Shown here piece after piece: positions 26,959 to 37,948 of a stretch of DNA of 64,000 nucleotides. The notes beneath the pieces are model-generated. The model was not told the DNA's origin. It saw only the letters and a list, made by a program, of their open reading frames with translations, and did not search any database. The stretch lies in the IMG/VR virus record IMGVR_UViG_3300028025_005797, positions 41,971 to 105,970 of that record; one strand, 5' to 3'. Position 1 is the first letter of the stretch, and every line of letters starts with the position of its first letter. Made by a program: the position numbers and the translations under genes. This stretch comes from a virus.

Positions 26959-29900
26959 CTATGCGAATTTAGTTTGGCTTGCAAATGCTGTGTAAGTATT
27001 TGCTGCAGTTTTTACTACTGTCACAGCATAAGTATCTATTGATGATGCGTTTCCAGAAGTTGGAGCTGTGCCACCTTGCCATTTTGGAGTAACTGCTGTG
27101 CCATCAATTTGATAAACTGTTGGATAATATGCAGTTGCGCCTTGCTGAGCCATGAATGTTACTGTAGCTACATCACCTGTTGACATAACAGTATTCATTG
27201 TAGTTGTATTGTTTCCTCTAATATTCAATGTCCAGTTTGCTGTTGCGTTTGCTGTGTAATAAACTACTGGATTTGATAAGAAGTCAATGTTTACTGTGCC
27301 CGTTGCTGCAGTTGCAGAAACTGATGCTATTTCTAGTGCTGTTGTGATCTTTAAAGAGCCATTAACAGTTAAGTTGGTAAATACTGGACTTGTAGAATTA
27401 CCAGTTGATTGACTCAATGCAATAGGGCTAGTAACGCCAGCTCCTGTTGTGGTTAGATCAATAAAAGCACCTCGTGCAGAGCCACCGGCTTCAAATAAAC
27501 GTAACCTATTTTGGTATACATCAACAAGTATGCCAGTACCGGAAATTGAAGTATTTGTTATTGGTTTTGCCAATAATATTTCGCCACCTTCATCGCCAGA
27601 TGCGTAGTTAACAATTAATCCGTTACTTCCTGTTGTCGTTATACTTGCAAAGGTCGGAGTTGCAGATGTGGCCACTGATTGACCAATTGCTATAGTTGGA
27701 GTTGTGCCTTCACCGGAATTATTTGAAAGTGTAATACCTGTCCCAGCAACAAGCGATGCGACATAGTCTCCAGTTGTATGAGTTCCTAATGTTACACCAT
27801 TTGTCTTTATGGTCAGAGCACCAGCATCCATGTACATGACGTTTTCATCAAGGCGAACAACTCCAGCAACAGAAGCGCTTGCATATGCATGTAGTTCAGT
27901 CGATATGCCAGTTACTCTACCATATGAATCAACGGTCACGGTGGGTATGTTTACTGCGTTTGCCGAAGAAGAGTAAGAGCCAGTGAATGGAACTATTTCA
28001 AGAGCTGCGGTGAGGTGGAACGTAAAACCAGTTGGGAAAGATGGGCTACCTACAATTGTTTGAACGTCTACTGTAACTGCAAAACCAGAAGTGGTATCAA
28101 TGTCGGTAATGGGTCCAATAACGTAATTACTATCGTCTTCTTGTACTCGTACACGGTCACCTACAACAAATGCACCAATATCATCGGTTTCAAAAACCCA
28201 TTCAGTTGATGGAGCACTAGGAATAGATACAAATATGGCTGTGCCAATTGCATAACCAACTCCGTCTGTACCATCTGCTCCATCCGCTCCATCCGCACCA
28301 TCGGCACCTGGCGCTCCAGCCGCACCGGTTTCACCTGGAGGTCCTGCTTCACCGTCAGCACCGTCTGAGCCATCTGCACCAGGGGGTCCTGCTTCACCGT
28401 CAGCACCGTCTGCACCGTCTGCACCGTCTGCACCAGGGGGTCCAACAACTAGTGATGGAACCCAAGCAGAACCGTTCCATTGAAGAACTTCACCAAAAGA
28501 TGGTGTTGCCGCACTGACATCAGTTAGGTTATCCAATGAGGCATTTAATGCTACTGTTGGAGTTGCGCCTTCACCAGGGGTAAAGTTAACCAAAATACCA
28601 GTTCCAGCGGAAATGCCAGACATGTAGTTTCCAGTGGTATCTGTGCCAAGATCTATTGTATCATTAACCCAAACCGAACCGTTGTACTTTAAAAAGTCAC
28701 CTGCAGTTTTATCAACGATAGAAACATCGTGTAGTTCGTCTAATTCATAACCGTTTTGAGTGGCTACATAAATGATTCCGTTATTGGTTGCACGGACAAC
28801 AACACCAACAAATACCAAATGGTCTGGTGCAGTTGGTTTGGTTTTGGTAAACGCACCGTTTTCGCCAAGCCACAAGACATCACCAGAAGCATAACCAACG
28901 GACAAGTCAATACCATCAACATAACCACGAGTGACAACTGGGCCATTTTCTGATGCTGCGATTGATGCGCCAACAAGACCAACCGTTTTTGATGATGTGG
29001 ACTCAGCATTGTGATCCGCTCTTTTTACTGTTGCATGATCTCCTGTTGCACCAAATAGGTAAACAACAGTTCCCGTAGTCAGGGTAGTTGCTTCAGCATT
29101 TCTGACATAAGAAGCAACAGGTTGGAATCCGTTTACCCAGTTGGTGCCGTTGTATGCGAGACCTTGGAACTCTTCTGGGCTAGTAACAACAACATCACTC
29201 AAACCATTAAGAGTGGTTGAACCCACTGTAGAAGCAGCGACATTGACCCATGCAGTTCCATCCCATTGAAGAACTTCACCTATATTTGGAGTAGCAGCAG
29301 ATACATCACTGATGTCATCAAGTTTATTAATTCCAGCACCACCTGGTGCACTGGAATTAACCCAGTTTGTCCCATTCCAGCTAAGAAATTGTCCATTTGA
29401 TGGAGAAGTTATAGAAATATCATCTAACATATCTAGGGTTACTTCATCGTTGAAGAATTTACTTCCGCCTAAAGATTTATAGATACCTATTTTTCTAGAA
29501 TTTGCTGTTGGTGGAGAAGAAAAAATAATCTTAGCGGTATTAGCGGTTGTTGCTTCCCATCTTACTGAAACAAATTCATATGGACTTGTTGCTGACCTGC
29601 AAGTTGCTCCAATATCTCTAGTATCTAGATTGTGAGTTATTGTAAATTCATTATTAGTTCCATCACCAATAGTTGAAAAATAAGAATTATTTATATCCAA
29701 TAAATAAACAGATGCTATTAAAGATGCTGCTTCTGGCGCTGCTGAAAAATCTAAAGTAACTGAATTTAAACTTGTTGCGTAACTTAATACCTCAACAACT
29801 TCAAATGGAGAGTCGACGTTTCTTATGACCGGAACTATATTTCTAGAATTAAGACCATGGTTTACAACTATTGTTGAATTTGATCCATCTCCTATTACAG

Positions 29901-30511
29901 TTGAATAAAATTCTTTTGTACCTGGACCTTTTATTACCACTCTTTTGGAATTTGTTGTTGGTGCGGCAGAAAAGTCTACTGTAACTGTGTTTATGGTTGT
30001 TGCTTCCCAATTTACCTCAACAACATCATAAGGGCTAATGTTTTCCCTAACAATTACATTCAAGTCTTTAGTGCCAAGATTATGATTAATAGCAAAGGAT
30101 GTGTTGGTATTATTCCCTATTGTTTCTTCATATGAAACACTTTGGACGCCTGCTGCATCGGCTGCTGCAACAAACTTAGTTCCATTAAACTTAAGAACTT
30201 GATTTAATGAAGCTCCAGTTGGATCTATTTCTATAGAGTCCACCGTTAATACGGTAGTTTGAATATTGCCAACATTTACCGTGGAAGGAAGTGAAAGTGT
30301 ATAGGCCCCAGTTGTAGTGTTAGCTGTTACTGTTACCTGACTAGCTGTTCCGCTAATTGAAGATATTAAAGCTGCTCCGAATTATGGAGTTTGAGGCGTT
30401 TTTATAAAATAGTTTACCATCGGCGTAGTTGATGGCAATTTCGCCGTCAGCCAGAGTCGTAGGAGCCTGCGAAGGAGTTGCTGATTTTTTAAGGGTTATT
30501 AAATTGGCCAT
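26959..30511 (-). CDS. Very long tail fibre with collagen-like segment, +1 recoded at CGG
   Basis: The gene encodes 1,183 residues after the frame change at 30377. The N-terminus is a typical fibre start: 'MANLITLKKSATPSQAPTTL' leading to 'ADGEIAINYADGKLFYKNASNSII', [G] and 'AALISSISGTASQV'. The middle has three ~65-residue repeats of the type 'GDGSNSTIVVNHGLN.R.I...R...SPFE.VEV', then 'LDDISDVSAATPNIGEVLQWDGTAWV' repeats and a collagen-like Gly-X-Y stretch (plus-strand ~28245-28445). The C-terminus has 'GTGITLSNNSGEGTTPTIAIG' and a final 'TVTFMAQQGATAYYPTVYQID' domain. Without recoding only a 52-aa peptide is made. Confidence 0.8.
28245..28445 (-). repeat. Collagen-like Gly-X-Y repeat segment
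   Basis: On the coding strand this stretch gives about 60 residues of uninterrupted Gly-X-Y triplets (GPPGADGADGADG, GEAGPPGETG). This is a trimeric collagen-like helix, as known from other phage fibres. It lies inside the fibre at 26959-30511. Confidence 0.85.
30377..30379 (-). other. CGG +1 recoding site (codon 45 of the 1183-aa fibre)
   Basis: Frame reads TCC ATA ATT CGG AGC AGC; skipping C gives GGA GCA GCT TTA. Unshifted translation ends 7 codons later at TAG. Confidence 0.85.
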
Positions 30512-30558
30512 TTTAATCCTTTAGACTATATGGGTATAGTAACAAGAATTTGTTTTTA

Positions 30559-30564
30559 ATTATA
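30559..30564 (-). promoter_or_regulatory. Candidate -10 element upstream of the 1183-aa fibre
   Basis: TATAAT on the minus strand, about 48 nt before the fibre ATG, with an AAAGGA Shine-Dalgarno in between. No clear -35 box. Confidence 0.3.
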
Positions 30565-30570
30565 CTAAAA

Positions 30571-30831
30571 TTACCATTTACCTAATGGGCAAGTGGCCAA
30601 TTCTAATTTTACCTTTAGATTCATAAAACATCCACACTCTTTGCACTGATGTGTTACAGGAATTAACCTATCGCATTTTAGGCATTCGTCCATTCGCTCT
30701 TTTGCTTTTTCTTCTGTTGCTCTAGGCGCATTTGGATTTAGCATATCCCAAGGACGAGTCTCACCTAATTTAGCTTTAAGTGCTTCCATTGGAAGACCAA
30801 GCTTAGCCTTATATTCTTGCCATGGTGTCAT
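30571..30831 (-). CDS. Small zinc-ribbon-like protein
   Basis: The gene encodes 86 residues. The C-terminal half has 'ECLKCDRLIPVTHQCKECGCFMNLK' and 'ATCPLGKW', giving C-x2-C...C-x2-C-x-C...C, a probable zinc or metal site. The N-terminal half is helical and charged. Small proteins with this Cys arrangement and the CPLGKW end are widespread in aquatic phages; the function is not known to me. It lies between fibre genes and may be co-transcribed with 30848-31114. Confidence 0.65.
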   Translation of the reverse strand: MTPWQEYKAKLGLPMEALKAKLGETRPWDMLNPNAPRATEEKAKERMDECLKCDRLIPVTHQCKECGCFMNLKVKLELATCPLGKW

Positions 30832-30847
30832 AAAATCAAACCAAAAA

Positions 30848-31114
30848 TTATGAAGCTGACGGTGGTGGAACGTCTGGGTTTTGTACTGTTACTTGCGGCC
30901 ATTCAGAACCAATTATAGGAATAAATTGATCACCAGGAAAACCACCTTCTAAAACATAAACCTTTGGATCAGATGATAATACTGCTATTTTTCTTTCTGA
31001 TGTTTGATGTGGTCTTATAACCTGTATATCTGCAATCTCTCCATCAATTACAAATAAAAACGTTGGAAATCCAGTCATATCTGGTATTTCGCTTGCTGGC
31101 ATCATTTCGCTCAT
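30848..31114 (-). CDS. Small protein of unknown function in the fibre region
   Basis: The gene encodes 88 residues. It begins 'MSEMMPASEIPDM' with several possible start Met, then a beta-rich centre 'FPTFLFVIDGEIADIQVIRPHQ', and a Pro-rich end. No recognised motif. It sits between a Cys-rich adhesin-like gene and a zinc-ribbon gene. Confidence 0.55.
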   Translation of the reverse strand: MSEMMPASEIPDMTGFPTFLFVIDGEIADIQVIRPHQTSERKIAVLSSDPKVYVLEGGFPGDQFIPIIGSEWPQVTVQNPDVPPPSAS

Positions 31115-31167
31115 TTTTTATCCTTTTTTTTGAACTAAACTATTTTACCATAAAAGAAATTGAATTA

Positions 31168-31826
31168 CTAACATACACCACAATAGAGTGGATACACAGT
31201 TGAAGCTGGGCAACCACAGTTGCAGTCACCCCAAGCTTGGTAGCATCTTGTATTATCTGGGCACATTGACGAGTTAACAGAAATGTCGGTAAAACTATAC
31301 TTATAACAACTACCAGCTGCATATGGTTCAGTTAAAACGCACGTATATCCAGCACATGGGTCTACGTACCCACATACTCCGTTTCTATATGCTTGATTGT
31401 ATCCGCCAGTTCCAGGACAAGTTTGAGAACAACCGCAGTCATAATATTCATAAGATACATTTCCCTCACAACTGTATCCAACATAAGAGCATCCGCAATT
31501 AGATCCGTTACCAGAACAGTTTGCACCGTTGTGAGTGCATGAGCAGAATGGTGGCGGAAAGAATGGTGGGAAGAAAGGTGGGAAAAATGGACTATACATT
31601 GTATACCCTATTGAAGCGCCCAATAAGGAAGTTGATGTGTCGGTAAGTGATGTTACCAAGGTATTTTCTAAAGCTGGATTAGCAGTACTAGTAGTTGATA
31701 TAGTGCCTACCGTGAAACCAGCATTCGTGATTGCGGTATTCGCTGAGTCTTTTTGTGTGCCGTGAATTTACTGATGGCTTATTATTTTTTCTTGCTCCGA
31801 CCCGCACTGCCTGCTGGAATTGTCAT
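31168..31826 (-). CDS. FPP-repeat protein with Cys-rich C-terminal domain, two +1 recodings at CGG
   Basis: The gene encodes 218 residues, but only if both in-frame CGG codons (31797 and 31760) cause +1 changes. The N-terminus is MTIPAGSAG, [G] 'ARKNNKPSVNS', [G] 'TQKDSANTAITNAGFTVG', then 'SPFFPPFFPPFFPPPF'. The C-terminal ~130 residues are extremely Cys-rich (more than 20 Cys, e.g. 'CSCTHNG', 'NCGCSYVG', 'CNCGCPAS') with many Gly, Tyr and Asn, suggesting a disulphide- or metal-rich knob. It shares its first ~90 residues with 21792-22275. It follows the fibre 31831-35736 directly and may be a fibre tip. Function unknown. Confidence 0.7.
31760..31762 (-). other. CGG +1 recoding site, second in this gene
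   Basis: Frame reads GTA AAT TCA CGG CAC ACA; skipping C gives GGC ACA CAA. This is the only site of the fifteen not followed by A. It aligns with the CGG site of the paralogue at 22207. Confidence 0.8.
31797..31799 (-). other. CGG +1 recoding site (codon 10), first in this gene
   Basis: Frame reads GCG GGT CGG AGC AAG; skipping C gives GGA GCA AGA. Unshifted translation ends 4 codons later at TAA. Confidence 0.8.
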
Positions 31827-31830
31827 AAAA

Positions 31831-34800
31831 TTAAACCTTTAAGTCGCCAACTGCTACCCAGGTAGTTGAATTTAACCTTATTAGTGTAGCAGAAGACCAC
31901 TGTGCGCGCAAACGGAATCCAGGAGTTCCGACTATAGTGATGCCAGATCCTAACACCGTTACTTCTCCAGTGCCAGCTCTTAAAAGATCTATTCTGTCAC
32001 CATCATTAAATGTAGCAGAAGTTGAAATCGTTATATTCATGTCAGAAGAGCTATTTGCTATTATTAATTTAGCAAGGTCGGTAGAAACCAGAGTGTTACT
32101 CGATGTTACTGTTCTTAAGGTGGAGTTGAATCCTGCTCTAGGAGCACCAGCTTGTAGGTCTGTTACGGTGATAGAATTGCTTAAGGATAATTTGGAATAA
32201 TCAATTGCCGCAGAAGAGTTAATATCTGCATTGACAATTGTATTACTTAATGAAAGCTTTGTATAAGCAATATTTGCTGATGATGAAATATCAGAATTTA
32301 CCACTGAATTAGCAAGATTTAATTTAGAATACGCAATATTTGCTGATGTTACTATGTCTGAATTGCTTACCGAATTAGATAAATTTAACTTAGAATAAGA
32401 TATATTTGCTGTGGTATTAATCAAAGAGTTATTTATTGCTCCTGCTTTGATTGAAAAGTTTGCATCGCTGTCTTCGAATATTGCAGAATCAAACTGAATA
32501 ACTCCAGGACTGCTTGAAGTAGCTTTTTGATAACCGTGTGATTCTTTTGCGGTTACACGACCGTATTCATCAACGGTAATACTAGTAATAAAATTATTAG
32601 ACGCGTTGTCGTAATTAACAGAAGTAGACACTGAAACAGTTGCAAGATCTATATCATCTGCGTTGACAACTATTCTGGAAGAAGATGCGGTTCCCACATC
32701 AAATTGATTACCAATTACACTTAATCCGTTTCCAGCAACTGCTGTAGAAGCTCCAGTAAATTGAGTAAATTGAATATCGTCTGTTCCAATTACAATTGAG
32801 TCATTTGTGCCAGTTCCATATGCATCTTGTATAAAACCCTTAAGTCCATTGGTGTCGCCATCTGTTACAAATACTGCGTCACCAGCTACAATTGTGGCTG
32901 AACTAGTAGAATTATCAAAATCTGAAGCTCTAATAATTTGCCAAGGAGTTGTTCCGTTACCAACGGCAACGATAGTATAAATACCATTTTGCTTTGCGTC
33001 TGTTTGAGCTTTTAATAAAATTCTATTTCCAGTAACTACAGCTGCATTATCGATGGTTCCTATGGAGCCATTTGTTGCTTTCGTTAAAGTAGCCCCAACT
33101 CCATCTGTGCCATTGTTATAGGTTCCAGTAAGACTTCCAACCGTTGCTGCCTTTACTGAAGCATGCCAGTTTATACCAGAAGCAAAAGAATCTACGTAAG
33201 CTTTAGTCGCAATAACCGAAGTATTCACTTCAATAGTTGGAGTTGAATTTTCTCCAGAATTATTAGATAATATAATTCCAGTTCCAGCTATCAATGAAGA
33301 AACAAAATCGCCAGTTGTGTCAGTCCCTAGAGCAACAGAGTTGGCTGCAATTGTGGCTGTTAAAGTTGCATTTCCTAAATTTGATAGAGTAACATTTCCT
33401 GTTAAATCGCCACCCAATGTTATAGTTGGAGAACTATTCGAATTAGCTTTTAGATTAAGAGCTGTTTGGGTGGCGTTTGATATTGGTTTATTTAAATCTG
33501 TTGTATTATCAACATTGCTCAATCCAACTATTGATTTAGTTGGAGTAACTGCAACCCATGCGCTTCCATTCCATTTTAATAAATCATCTGTTGACTTTGA
33601 CGAAACATTGACATCACCAACATCATCTAGATTATTTATTGTAGGAATTGATGAATTTATCCAGGTATTTCCATCAAACTTTAAGAATTGACCAGTGGCG
33701 TTACCGCTAATTATTACATCGCCCATATCTGTTGTAATGTTAGCTTTTCTATTAACCCACTTGCTTCCGTTATATGATAATCCATCCCCACTTGATGGAG
33801 AGCCTATCATTACGTCACCAGATAAATTATCTAACCTACCAGTTATATTAACAGTAGTGCTTTGAATTGCGCCATATATAACAATTTGCATTTCGTCTTC
33901 AGCGGGTGGTTCACTAAAGCTTACAGTTACGTAGTCTTCCGAGTAAGCACCATTTACTGAAGCTGCAGTTTGCCACGTAGCTTGTATGACTTCATTGGTG
34001 AGATTACTTCTTACTGTAACTACAACATCTGCCGTATTAAAACCATGATAAACTGAAAAATGCTGGTCTACACCATTGCCTCGAGTAACGGAAATTGTTG
34101 TTCCTTCAGGTTGCTCAGGAAGGATACTATTAACCCATTTTCCTAAACCGCTATCCCATATAAGAACTTGATTATTTTCAACATTGCTAGTCAGAACATC
34201 TGAAAGTTTAGAGGTATTAAAAGCGCTATTTATCCAAGTTGAACCATTGTACAATAATACATTGTTTGTCGCAGCATTTGACACAGTGACGCCAGATAGA
34301 TCATCTAAAGTTCTATTGTTTATATATGTTACCGCATTTGAATATGCCGTATTTCCAACCGTATCAGCGTAGGCGCTCACGCTTGCAGCTGAGTTGGAGA
34401 TATTCGAAACCATATTTGTAGTGTAGGAATCCGCAACTTTAATAACTGGTGTCATTCCTTCACCAGAGTTATCGGTTATAGTTATTCCAGTGCCAGCAAC
34501 AAGATTGCCAACATAATCACCTGTTGTATCGGCACCGAGCGCAACTGAGTTTGAAGCTATTGTTGTTGTTATAGTTACGTTTGCGCTACCATCAATCCAT
34601 ACATTACCAGTGACATCACCATCTAAAGTAATTTTTCTTTGATTAGTCCAAACAAATGCGTTACTTGCTATTCCTATAACATTGCCAGTATGTGTTCCGT
34701 TGCTATTTCCAGTTAAATTGCCGCTTACGTTTCCGGTTACGTTTCCGGATAAATTTCCAGTAACATTTCCAGACAAGTTACCAGTAACGTTTCCAACTAC

Positions 34801-35736
34801 TTCTGCATTTACTTGATTAAAGCTTACATTTGCATTAGTGGCAACTGATTGACCAATCGCTATAGTTGGGGTTGTAGCTTCGCCGGAATTATTTGTTATC
34901 GTTATACCAGTTCCAGCAACAAGGTGATCTACATAGTCACCTATTGTATCTGTTGATAGGTTAATGGCATCATTAACCCAAGTTGAACCATTGTACCTAA
35001 AGAAGTCTCCATTAGCTACGTTACTTAACATAACATCTGTTAAATCGTCAATTGACGCATTTAGTGTTATTGTTGGAGTGCTATTTTCTCCTGAATTATT
35101 AGCTAAAGAAATTCCAGTACCAGCAACAAGAGAAGAAACATAACTTCCTGTGGTATCGGTTCCAAGAGCAACTGAGTTTGCAACTATGGTTGCAGTAAGT
35201 GTCACATTTGCAGAACCATCTATTGAAACATCTCCAGATAGATCTCCACCTAAAGTTATAACTCTAGAGTTAGTCCATTTTGCAGCTGAACCAATGTAGG
35301 CGTTTGCAGATAATACTTCTGTACCATTAATTTTAAACACTTTGCCTGAAGCAAGATTTATATTCTCAGAAGAAGTCCAAGATCCAGTACTGTTACTCCA
35401 GTTAAAAGTTTTATCAGTTGTTCCCTTTAGGGTTATTCCACCACCATCAGCTGCTATGTTAGATGGTGAAGATATATTAGCTAATTCAATATTTTTGTCT
35501 TCAACAATTATTGATTCAGTACTTACTGTAACAGTAGTACCATTGACGGTAAGATTTCCAGAAACTACTAAGTCTCCAGAAACTTGAACGCTATCTTCTG
35601 TTGTTACTTGAGTATTCGAAGATTGAAGTAAATTTAAAGATGAACTAACTAATGCGCCATTGCTATTTTTGAAAAAAAATACTCCAGAAACAGGATCAAT
35701 AGCTATCTGAGTACTGGTAATATTTGGATTAGCCAC
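31831..35736 (-). CDS. Very long tail fibre (1301 aa)
   Basis: The gene encodes 1,301 residues from a GTG start preceded by AAAGG. It is highly repetitive: 'LDDLTDVMLSNVANGDFFRYNGSTWVN', 'VAGTGI(S/T)(L/I)..NSGE.(S/T)TPTI', 'GNVTGNLSGNVTGNLSGN', and 'SNSDIVTSANIAYSKLNLANS' repeats. It contains 'VEDKNIELANISSPSNIAADGGGITLKG', a module shared with 35756-37948, and the 'GINWHASVKAA...KAQTDAKQNGIYTIV' module shared with 22277-24850. It ends in the same C-terminal domain as 22277 ('FRLRAQWSSATLIRLNSTTWVAVGDLKV'). Shared modules show recombination or duplication among the fibres. Likely a receptor-binding or side fibre. Confidence 0.8.
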   Translation of the reverse strand: MANPNITSTQIAIDPVSGVFFFKNSNGALVSSSLNLLQSSNTQVTTEDSVQVSGDLVVSGNLTVNGTTVTVSTESIIVEDKNIELANISSPSNIAADGGGITLKGTTDKTFNWSNSTGSWTSSENINLASGKVFKINGTEVLSANAYIGSAAKWTNSRVITLGGDLSGDVSIDGSANVTLTATIVANSVALGTDTTGSYVSSLVAGTGISLANNSGENSTPTITLNASIDDLTDVMLSNVANGDFFRYNGSTWVNDAINLSTDTIGDYVDHLVAGTGITITNNSGEATTPTIAIGQSVATNANVSFNQVNAEVVGNVTGNLSGNVTGNLSGNVTGNVSGNLTGNSNGTHTGNVIGIASNAFVWTNQRKITLDGDVTGNVWIDGSANVTITTTIASNSVALGADTTGDYVGNLVAGTGITITDNSGEGMTPVIKVADSYTTNMVSNISNSAASVSAYADTVGNTAYSNAVTYINNRTLDDLSGVTVSNAATNNVLLYNGSTWINSAFNTSKLSDVLTSNVENNQVLIWDSGLGKWVNSILPEQPEGTTISVTRGNGVDQHFSVYHGFNTADVVVTVRSNLTNEVIQATWQTAASVNGAYSEDYVTVSFSEPPAEDEMQIVIYGAIQSTTVNITGRLDNLSGDVMIGSPSSGDGLSYNGSKWVNRKANITTDMGDVIISGNATGQFLKFDGNTWINSSIPTINNLDDVGDVNVSSKSTDDLLKWNGSAWVAVTPTKSIVGLSNVDNTTDLNKPISNATQTALNLKANSNSSPTITLGGDLTGNVTLSNLGNATLTATIAANSVALGTDTTGDFVSSLIAGTGIILSNNSGENSTPTIEVNTSVIATKAYVDSFASGINWHASVKAATVGSLTGTYNNGTDGVGATLTKATNGSIGTIDNAAVVTGNRILLKAQTDAKQNGIYTIVAVGNGTTPWQIIRASDFDNSTSSATIVAGDAVFVTDGDTNGLKGFIQDAYGTGTNDSIVIGTDDIQFTQFTGASTAVAGNGLSVIGNQFDVGTASSSRIVVNADDIDLATVSVSTSVNYDNASNNFITSITVDEYGRVTAKESHGYQKATSSSPGVIQFDSAIFEDSDANFSIKAGAINNSLINTTANISYSKLNLSNSVSNSDIVTSANIAYSKLNLANSVVNSDISSSANIAYTKLSLSNTIVNADINSSAAIDYSKLSLSNSITVTDLQAGAPRAGFNSTLRTVTSSNTLVSTDLAKLIIANSSSDMNITISTSATFNDGDRIDLLRAGTGEVTVLGSGITIVGTPGFRLRAQWSSATLIRLNSTTWVAVGDLKV

Positions 35737-35755
35737 TATAAAACCTTTCTTTTAT

Positions 35756-37948
35756 TTAGAAAGTTCCACCGTCTATTGTGTCACTCCAAGCTGGAACACC
35801 AGCTATTACTTGTAAAATTTGTCCACTAGTACCTATTGATAATTTAGATAATGTGTTTGCTGCACTGGCATAAATTACATCTCCAGTTGCATAAGTTGTA
35901 AATCCGGTACCGCCCTTATTTGAAGCTATTGTTGTAGCGCTCCATGTTCCAGATGTAATTGTTCCAACTGTAACGATATCATCATCACCAGAATATGTTC
36001 CAGCAGCAACGTTTGCTAATATTGAACTATAAGCTTGAACATTCGAGCCTATTGCTAAACCTAAGTTTGTTCTAGCATTTGCTGCGTCCGTTGCACCTGT
36101 TCCACCATTGGCAATTGCAATTGTTGTTCCATTCCAAACGCCTGTTGCTATTGTTCCAACTGAAGTCAAGCTTGAGTTTACAACACCTGAACCTAAGGTT
36201 GTATTTGAAAGTACTGATGTTCCACCAATTTCGTACACTTTACCAGCAACGAGATTCATATTCTCAGAAGACGTCCAAGCATCTGTGGCATCAACCCAGT
36301 TAAATGTCTTGTCTGTTGTACCAAGTATTGTTATACCTGCGCCATCTGCTGCTGCATCGGATGGAGATGCAGAGTTAGCAAGAATAATATTCTTATCCTC
36401 TACAACAAGAGTTGATGTATTAAGAGTCGTGGTGTTTCCATTAACAATTAAGTCTCCAGTTACGGTAAGAGTATTTCCAATTGTAACGTCATCTGGAAGA
36501 CCAATTGTAATTGCACCAGTATAAGGACCAGAACCTGTTCCCGAAACCGTAATTTCATTATTTGTACCAGCAATAGAAGTAACTGCAGCGGTGCCCAAAT
36601 CGCTAACCTGCGAACCAGTAATTGAGATTGTAGTGTTACCAGCAGCTGTTAGTCTACCCTGTGCATCAACGGTAAATGTTGCAACTGTGTTTGCTGCACC
36701 GTAAGAACCACCAGTAACTGCAGTGTTATCTAAGTTTACTGTAATTGTATCTGAAGTTGCTACAGATGTAAGACCTGTTCCACCGGAAACGGTGAATGTG
36801 TCTCCTGCTGTAATTGTTTGGCTAGAGCCAGAATCTGCAGCTGCAGTAAATGATTGACTTGCTACTGAAAAGTTAACCTTTGCATTTGCGTCGTCATAAG
36901 TAACCGTTATTCCAGATTGTGAACCACCAGACACCAATGTTCCATAGGCATCTTGTGATGCTTCGTTAAAGTCTGAAACTTGGCTTGCTGTTATCGAGAT
37001 TGTCGAGTTCGCAGCAGCCGTCAAACGACCTTGAGCATCAACGGTAAATGTTCCTACGGTACCAGCGCCACCATAAGCGCCAGCGGTAACTGCTGTGTTA
37101 TCAAGATCTACAGTAACAGTAGCACTTGATGCAGCAGCAGTAAGTCCAGTTCCACCTAAGATGGAGAAAGATCCACCACCAGCAGCAGTCACTCCGAGTA
37201 CAGTCACTCCACTATCTCCATAGATATTAACTGCCTGATTTGTTACTGAATAATTAACTTTTGCATTTGCGTCATCATAGGTAACTGTTATTCCAGCTTG
37301 CGATCCAGAAGAAACCAGTGAACCAAATGCATCTTGTGCGGCTTCGTTAAAATCTGAAACTTGAGTTGATAAGATGTTGATTGCTGTATTGCCAGCAGCT
37401 GTTAATCTACCTTGAGCATCAACGGTAAATGTAGCTACTGTATTTGCAGCGCCGTACGAGTTAGCAGTTACAGCTGTATTGTCTAAGTTTAAGGTAATGG
37501 TATCGGTTGAACTTGCAACTGATGTAAGACCAGTGCCACCAGCAATTGTCAGAGTATCAGATCCTGAAGTTATCGTCTGACTTGACCCAGAATCACCTGC
37601 TACCGTAAATGAAGTAGCTATGTTTGCAATTGTATTATTTACACTAGAAATGGTTCCATCAACATATAATTTTGTTGCTGCATGTCCGTTTGCAGTAGGT
37701 GTTGGGACAATTGTTACGCCATTAAATGTTTTATTTCCAGTAATTGTTTGATCAGTACTTAATGAAACAAATGCGCCTACGCCAGCAATTGCTGGTACAG
37801 TATTTGCTGTACCGGTACCATCGTCTCCATAACCATAATAAAGGATGTTATCAACTTCGTTAAAAGCTAACTCGGCATTTTTGAGTGAGCTTGGCGCACC
37901 AGCGGCACCGCCTCCAGCCCTTCTTTTAATTCTTAAGATATTAGCCAT
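35756..37948 (-). CDS. Large tail fibre (730 aa)
   Basis: The gene encodes 730 residues. The N-terminus '[20 protein letters not shown]' followed by '[20 protein letters not shown]' is the attachment start seen in many aquatic phage fibres. The body has three near-identical ~110-residue repeats ('[19 protein letters not shown]', '[21 protein letters not shown]', '[10 protein letters not shown](S/A)QDA(Y/F)G(T/S)LVS'). The '[28 protein letters not shown]' module precedes the end. The gene is preceded by GGAGG. In-frame internal repetition suggests growth by tandem duplication. Confidence 0.8.
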   Translation of the reverse strand: MANILRIKRRAGGGAAGAPSSLKNAELAFNEVDNILYYGYGDDGTGTANTVPAIAGVGAFVSLSTDQTITGNKTFNGVTIVPTPTANGHAATKLYVDGTISSVNNTIANIATSFTVAGDSGSSQTITSGSDTLTIAGGTGLTSVASSTDTITLNLDNTAVTANSYGAANTVATFTVDAQGRLTAAGNTAINILSTQVSDFNEAAQDAFGSLVSSGSQAGITVTYDDANAKVNYSVTNQAVNIYGDSGVTVLGVTAAGGGSFSILGGTGLTAAASSATVTVDLDNTAVTAGAYGGAGTVGTFTVDAQGRLTAAANSTISITASQVSDFNEASQDAYGTLVSGGSQSGITVTYDDANAKVNFSVASQSFTAAADSGSSQTITAGDTFTVSGGTGLTSVATSDTITVNLDNTAVTGGSYGAANTVATFTVDAQGRLTAAGNTTISITGSQVSDLGTAAVTSIAGTNNEITVSGTGSGPYTGAITIGLPDDVTIGNTLTVTGDLIVNGNTTTLNTSTLVVEDKNIILANSASPSDAAADGAGITILGTTDKTFNWVDATDAWTSSENMNLVAGKVYEIGGTSVLSNTTLGSGVVNSSLTSVGTIATGVWNGTTIAIANGGTGATDAANARTNLGLAIGSNVQAYSSILANVAAGTYSGDDDIVTVGTITSGTWSATTIASNKGGTGFTTYATGDVIYASAANTLSKLSIGTSGQILQVIAGVPAWSDTIDGGTF

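Noticed and set aside
31654-31830. Treating the region upstream of the Cys-rich protein as non-coding
   Set aside because: With two CGG shifts it gives a protein start homologous to that of the FPP paralogue at 22275, so it is coding.
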